From CAZSDP01 sp964605665 (GTDB lineage: Bacteria > Planctomycetota > UBA8108 > UBA1146), in the NCBI GenBank assembly GCA_964605665.1, contig CAZSDP010000024.1:1-64000 (forward strand): 64,000 nt of DNA, written 5' to 3'. This document shows, one piece after another, positions 60,386 to 64,000 of this stretch. The notes beneath the pieces are model-generated. The model ran no database searches. It saw only the letters and a program-made list of their open reading frames with translations, and was not told the origin of the DNA. A program made the translations under genes and the position numbers. Position 1 is the stretch's first letter. Each line of letters opens with the position of its first letter.

Positions 60386-60922
60386 ATGTCTGCGTCCCGA
60401 TCTGATCGGGGATCGCGCGTGAATCGCGCGGTCGGCGAGGTGGAGGCGAAACGTCCCTCAACTTCGCGAGATGATTCTATGAGCTCTGAGTCAGCGCCTT
60501 CTGATCGAGGGCTTTCTGATGGTGGGTCAGCTGTGACTGAACCCTTTGGGACTGAATCATCCGAGACCGAATCATCCGAGACCGAATCCTTTGAGACCGA
60601 TTCCTTTGAGACCGAGTCTTTCGAGGCCGAGTCTATCGAGGCTGAGCAAGATGCTCTCCTCACGATTCCTCAATTCCAAATCGATCCCCCTTCTGAGCGA
60701 AGGCGAAGAGATTCGCGCCCGCTCAGGCAGGGAGCACTCCGCGATCTGCTCGATGCGGAGTTCCAAAGGTGCCATCGATTTGACACCTTTAACTCGATCG
60801 TGGGTGATCTGAGGACCCTCCTGCGGCGCGCAGTGGTTCGTGAAGAGGAGAACGAGGAAGCGATCGACTTTTCGCGGCCACGCTCTTCAGAGGAGCGCTC
60901 TCTAGATTTGGGTAGCTCCTGA
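60386..60922 (+). CDS. Hypothetical protein with acidic pentapeptide repeats
   Basis: 178 aa from ATG 60386, with GGGAAGGTG ten bases upstream; the frame is open to 60266. After a Ser/Arg-rich head, residues about 55-90 consist of five-residue units (TESSE, TESFE, TDSFE, AESIE) from a 15-bp tandem repeat at 60556-60645. The C-terminal 80 residues look folded and helical (ALRDLLDAEFQRCHRFDTFN, SIVGDLRTLLRRAVVREEE). No signal peptide, so cytoplasmic. I recognise no family. Confidence 0.6.
   Translation: MSASRSDRGSRVNRAVGEVEAKRPSTSRDDSMSSESAPSDRGLSDGGSAVTEPFGTESSETESSETESFETDSFETESFEAESIEAEQDALLTIPQFQIDPPSERRRRDSRPLRQGALRDLLDAEFQRCHRFDTFNSIVGDLRTLLRRAVVREEENEEAIDFSRPRSSEERSLDLGSS
60556..60645 (+). 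repeat. 15-bp coding tandem repeat, about six diverged copies
   Basis: Successive 15-bp blocks such as GAGACCGAATCATCC, GAGACCGAATCCTTT, GAGACCGATTCCTTT, GAGACCGAGTCTTTC and GAGGCCGAGTCTATC, coding an ETESF-like unit and drifting along the array. Confidence 0.85.
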
Positions 60923-61054
60923 TCAGAATCGCTCTAGATCTGAATCCCATTTGGTTTCGTGGACTCGATCGCGAAAATCATCGCCGTGATCGCTGAAATT
61001 GAAGTTGGCGCGCTCGCGTGGTGCTGACCGGTGGGTGACTCGTGTCTTGGGGAT

Positions 61055-62323
61055 TCATTCCCCGATGTCACTTCGATAGACCTTACCGGCGAATTCGATC
61101 TGTTCAGCACGGGCATAAGCGAGTTTCTGGGCTTCTTCTCTCGTCTGCCCGAGTGCGGTCACCCCGAAGACTCGGCCCCCTGAGGTCGCCAATTGCGAGT
61201 CTGTTTCGGCGGTGCCTGCGTGGAACACCTGTACCGCGTCGTCGAGCGCACTCCTGGTATCACCGGTGACGGCAATGCCCTTCGCATAGCTCCCCGGATA
61301 GCCTTCGGCCGCTAAGACCAAGCAGAGCGCAGTCCGAGGGTCCCAAGAGAGTTCAATCTCATCGAGCCGCTCTTGATCGATCGCATCGAAGATGTCGATC
61401 AAGTCAGTTTGCAAACGCATCAGTAGAGGCTGAGTTTCCGGGTCGCCAAAGCGGCAGTTGAACTCCAAGACCTTTGGGCCCTCCTCGGTGAGCATCAGCC
61501 CCACGTAGAGAAGCCCGCGATAGTCGATGCCCTCCGCGCACAATCCTTCTAGAGTCGGTTTCAGGATCGTCTGGTCGATGACGGCTTGAAGAGAAGAGTC
61601 GACCGTTCCAGAGGGGCTAAAGGAGCCCATTCCGCCCGTATTGGGACCTTGATTCCCTTCGAAGCGAGGCTTGTAGTCTTGGGCTGGTTCGAGCCAAGCG
61701 AATTGAGTTCCAGAAACGAAGGCGAGCATCGAAACCTCAGTGCCGTGAAGTCGCTCTTCGAGAATGACGGTACGACCTGCTTCGCCAAAGCTCTCCCCCT
61801 GGAGCATCGTGATCGCTACAGACTCCGCCTCCGACCGATCATCGGTCACGATCACACCTTTCCCCGCTGCGAGTCCATCCGCTTTGACGACCACGCCTCG
61901 GGGAAAGGACTCGAGTGCCGCAGGTACTTCCTCGCGATCCTGGACGACTTGAAAAGCGGCGGTCGGAATGCGATGCCGTTCGAGGAATCTCTTTGAGAAA
62001 GCCTTGGATCCTTCGAGCTGAGAAGCCTGAGCTCCCGGTCCAAAGGTTGCGACCCCAGATTCCCGCAATCGGTCGGCAAGTCCTTCGACGAGAGGTGCTT
62101 CTGGTCCGATGACGACGCGATCGATGCCCTCTTCGTGAATGCGGTGACAGAGAGCATCGACCTCTAGTACCGGGTCGAGATTCCAGTTTGGACCGAGGGC
62201 AGAAGTTCCACCATTGCCGGGAGTCGTGATCACCGTCTCAACTCGGGGGGATTTGGCGAGTTTCCAAGCGAGGGCGTGCTCACGACCACCACTGCCGATA
62301 ATGAGGACCTTTAACCGGTTCAT
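61055..62323 (-). CDS. purD: Phosphoribosylamine-glycine ligase
   Basis: 422 aa, full length. Starts RLKVLIIGSGGREHALAWKL, the PurD signature; GPEAPLVEGLADRLRESGV, the ATP-grasp segments VVKADGLAAGKGVIV and FGEAGRTVILEERLHGTEVS, and the family motif LEFNCRFGDPETQ are present, with the C-terminal barrel around FHAGTAETDSQLATSGGRVF. It makes glycinamide ribotide in purine synthesis. The start overlaps the UbiA gene stop (ATGA), so it is co-transcribed with the prenyltransferase and rseP genes although their functions differ. Confidence 0.97.
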   Translation of the reverse strand: MNRLKVLIIGSGGREHALAWKLAKSPRVETVITTPGNGGTSALGPNWNLDPVLEVDALCHRIHEEGIDRVVIGPEAPLVEGLADRLRESGVATFGPGAQASQLEGSKAFSKRFLERHRIPTAAFQVVQDREEVPAALESFPRGVVVKADGLAAGKGVIVTDDRSEAESVAITMLQGESFGEAGRTVILEERLHGTEVSMLAFVSGTQFAWLEPAQDYKPRFEGNQGPNTGGMGSFSPSGTVDSSLQAVIDQTILKPTLEGLCAEGIDYRGLLYVGLMLTEEGPKVLEFNCRFGDPETQPLLMRLQTDLIDIFDAIDQERLDEIELSWDPRTALCLVLAAEGYPGSYAKGIAVTGDTRSALDDAVQVFHAGTAETDSQLATSGGRVFGVTALGQTREEAQKLAYARAEQIEFAGKVYRSDIGE

Positions 62324-63303
62324 TTCTTCTCCTCGAGGCCAGGCGCTGGGGATGGGGATTCGGAGTCTTCAGCTGCTGTTCGGTGTCGATGGGCTGTCAT
62401 GCGTCGGGAGAGAATTTCGGTCCAGAGGTAAAGGATCAGGCAAATCCCTGCCGAGCCGGACGAATTGTAGGAGAGCTGCAGCGCCCCATCCAGAAGAAGA
62501 AGCCCTCTGAGAGATTGGAAGGTCCATCGTTGAGGGGGATGGCGATCTCTCTCGATGAGGTTTTGGAAGGTCACGGCGAAGAGAGCGATCCAACCGAAGT
62601 GACCCCAAATCGGCATTTGGGGGAGAAGGATGAGAGCGAGGAGATAGGAGATGACGAGGTAGCCGAAGAGGCAATTCGCCCTGAACTTAAGGATGTTGGG
62701 TCGTGCACTCTCTTCTTCGAGTGAGTATCGGGTCACCCAAAACCCATACCCACCGATGATCGATGCGGGGAGGAGCGCGTGAGCTTCATCCCCGACAAGC
62801 GCTCCACCGAAGAGCACTAGGAAGAAGCGCACCGATCCCATGGCGAGGGGACCAAAGAACCGATTGTCCTTCAAGAATCGGTTGTAGGCCACGATGGAGA
62901 TCGAGATGGCGACGCTCCATATCCAAGTCTTCTGGGGCAGCAAAGCGGCGCTGATCAGGGCGATGATTCCGAGGAGGAGAAGCGCGATTCCCGCCGACCT
63001 TGGCCGAATCTTTCCGGATGGAATCGGCTTGGATGGGGATCGCACCGCGTCCCGGTGGCGGTCGAAGAAGTCGTTGGATCCCATCCCGAAGAGGTAGAGG
63101 GAGCCGATGGCGAGGAGAGCCGCACCAAGGTGAGAGCTGGAGAGAGAAGATCGATCGAAACCGACGGCAATCGCTCCGGTGAGAGCATTCATGTAGGCGG
63201 TCGGGAGCAGCTTGATTCGAAAGAAACGCAGCCAGGCCGGTATCGATCCTCGCTCCACTTGAATTGGTGGCTGGGGCGTATCTCGGTCGTCGTCCCCAGC
63301 CAT
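62320..63303 (-). CDS. UbiA family prenyltransferase
   Basis: 327 aa with about eight to nine membrane helices. The first Asp-rich motif is seen as NDFFDRHRDAVRSPSKPIPSG (residues about 80-100), where NDxxDxxxD binds the prenyl diphosphate; the second motif is less clear. The family transfers prenyl chains to aromatic or lipid acceptors in quinone, heme or lipid synthesis; the acceptor cannot be told. Located between rseP and purD with 5 bp and a stop/start overlap. The soluble tail (HRHRTAAEDSESPSPAPGLE) is unfolded. Confidence 0.85.
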   Translation of the reverse strand: MAGDDDRDTPQPPIQVERGSIPAWLRFFRIKLLPTAYMNALTGAIAVGFDRSSLSSSHLGAALLAIGSLYLFGMGSNDFFDRHRDAVRSPSKPIPSGKIRPRSAGIALLLLGIIALISAALLPQKTWIWSVAISISIVAYNRFLKDNRFFGPLAMGSVRFFLVLFGGALVGDEAHALLPASIIGGYGFWVTRYSLEEESARPNILKFRANCLFGYLVISYLLALILLPQMPIWGHFGWIALFAVTFQNLIERDRHPPQRWTFQSLRGLLLLDGALQLSYNSSGSAGICLILYLWTEILSRRMTAHRHRTAAEDSESPSPAPGLEEKK

Positions 63304-63308
63304 ACGGT

Positions 63309-64000
63309 CTAGCCGCCGATTCGCAAGATGTCGTGGTAGGTCACAAAGAGCGCGAGCCCAATCAGTAGGAGAAAGGCGACCAGGTGCACGACATTCTGAA
63401 CTCCTTCATCGACCGGGGTGCCCTTGATCTTCTCGACCAGAAGGAAGGCGAGATGGCCCCCGTCGAGGATCGGGAAGGGGAGGAGATTGAAGACCCCGAG
63501 ATTGATGCTGATCATCGCGAGAACGAAGAGCAGTTTGCTGAATCCCTCGCGGGCGACCTGTTGTCCGATGTGCACGATGCCGACCGGCCCCGCGAGGTTT
63601 TTCGGAGACACGTCGCGGCGGGCGAGAGCTCCGATCATCAAGAAGATGCGTTTTCCCCAGATAATTGACTGATTCCAACCCTCTGCCACTGCACCGGTGA
63701 GTGAGGTTTTGAGAAGAAACTGGTCGAGGGGGAGGGGAAGACCGATCCGGTGAAGCAACGGTTCCGGGGTCACGGTATAGACTTGCTCCTCACCCTCACG
63801 TCGTACGGTGATCGAGAGGGGAGTGGCTGGGCCATCCGCGCTGCTCCCTGATTGTAATTCCTGAATCGCGGCGGGAACATCTTCCCAGGCGACGATCGGG
63901 GTGTCTCCGACGCGAGTGATCCAATCTCCAGAGCGGAGCCCCGTTTGATCTGCCGGTCCACCGCTGGTGACCCGTCCGATGACGGGAGGAAATCCGAGTT
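63309..64000 (-). CDS. rseP: Site-2 protease RseP (M50), C-terminal part
   Basis: The frame is open to the window end, so the N-terminus with HExxH is outside. Visible are a PDZ domain (VTSGGPADQTGLRSGDWITR, GDTPIVAWEDVPAAIQEL) and the C-terminal membrane part with NLAGPVGIVHIGQQVAREG and INLGVFNLLPFPILDGGHLA, the M50 motif with the third zinc ligand Asp. RseP cuts anti-sigma factors within the membrane after a first cut outside. An ECF/anti-sigma pair lies about 15 kb away; a link is only inference. Confidence 0.93.
   Translation of the reverse strand, partial: LGFPPVIGRVTSGGPADQTGLRSGDWITRVGDTPIVAWEDVPAAIQELQSGSSADGPATPLSITVRREGEEQVYTVTPEPLLHRIGLPLPLDQFLLKTSLTGAVAEGWNQSIIWGKRIFLMIGALARRDVSPKNLAGPVGIVHIGQQVAREGFSKLLFVLAMISINLGVFNLLPFPILDGGHLAFLLVEKIKGTPVDEGVQNVVHLVAFLLLIGLALFVTYHDILRIGG

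Overview
The window looks like part of a bacterial chromosome of about 58-60% GC (estimated by eye), most likely a planctomycete or close relative. It is probably a draft or metagenome contig, because it holds two runs of exactly 100 N. The assignment rests on gene content: a 67-aa FVQAIEKY-type small protein, paired VWA proteins, a Ser/Thr kinase with a zinc ribbon, a pseudopilin/LamG protein, many exported proteins of unknown function, an ECF sigma/anti-sigma pair, and lpxH, which points to lipid A and an outer membrane. Only clear families are named.

Layout. 1-3.4 kb: 5'-truncated FAD oxidoreductase, an orphan FliN-like protein, a Lys-rich methyltransferase, and comF on the minus strand. 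3.5-7.8 kb: tRNA-Met, rpmB, and gatC-gatA-gatB with stop/start overlaps. 7.9-13.5 kb: a minus-strand run of a metzincin-like lipoprotein, an exported repeat protein and a DUF4388/TPR/PEGA membrane protein. 14.3-17 kb: two tandem exported VWA proteins. 17.3-19.8 kb: K+-dependent-type membrane pyrophosphatase and rsfS, closed by a strong hairpin shared with a convergent PQQ-propeller-like gene. 22.3-30.5 kb: one plus-strand run (tsaE, BioD/DRTGG protein, kinase, an 83-aa protein, a membrane-hairpin SMC-like ATPase, lpxH, miaA) ending at a clear terminator.

31.3-37.8 kb: hslV-hslU, lysS, thiL and a CPA1-type antiporter. 37.9-45.4 kb: an anchored unknown protein, an aminotransferase, an AhpD-like protein, ParA, a TPR/gluzincin, two small proteins and an HU protein. 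45.6-49.9 kb: a DegT aminotransferase, then an ECF sigma factor, its zinc anti-sigma factor carrying a 15-bp tandem repeat, and an HtrA-like protein that has lost all three catalytic residues. 50.1-54.4 kb: a second CAT-anticodon tRNA, a four-domain S1 protein, a cupin, a lipoprotein and recA. 54.7-60.9 kb: pseudopilin/LamG protein (with a gap), two related exported proteins and an acidic repeat protein. 61-64 kb: purD, a UbiA prenyltransferase and the C-terminal part of RseP on the minus strand.

The strongest leads are: (i) three intergenic arrays of 16-bp imperfect palindromes, two sharing a GCGGTACCTCATT-like core, alongside 15-bp periodic repeats inside two genes and one spacer; (ii) the ECF sigma / repeat-bearing anti-sigma / triad-less HtrA module; (iii) the SMC-like ATPase with a transmembrane hairpin in its coiled coil and an Arg/Ser/Glu tail; (iv) a metzincin-like protein with Gln in place of the third zinc histidine; (v) HslV with a long segment before its catalytic Thr.
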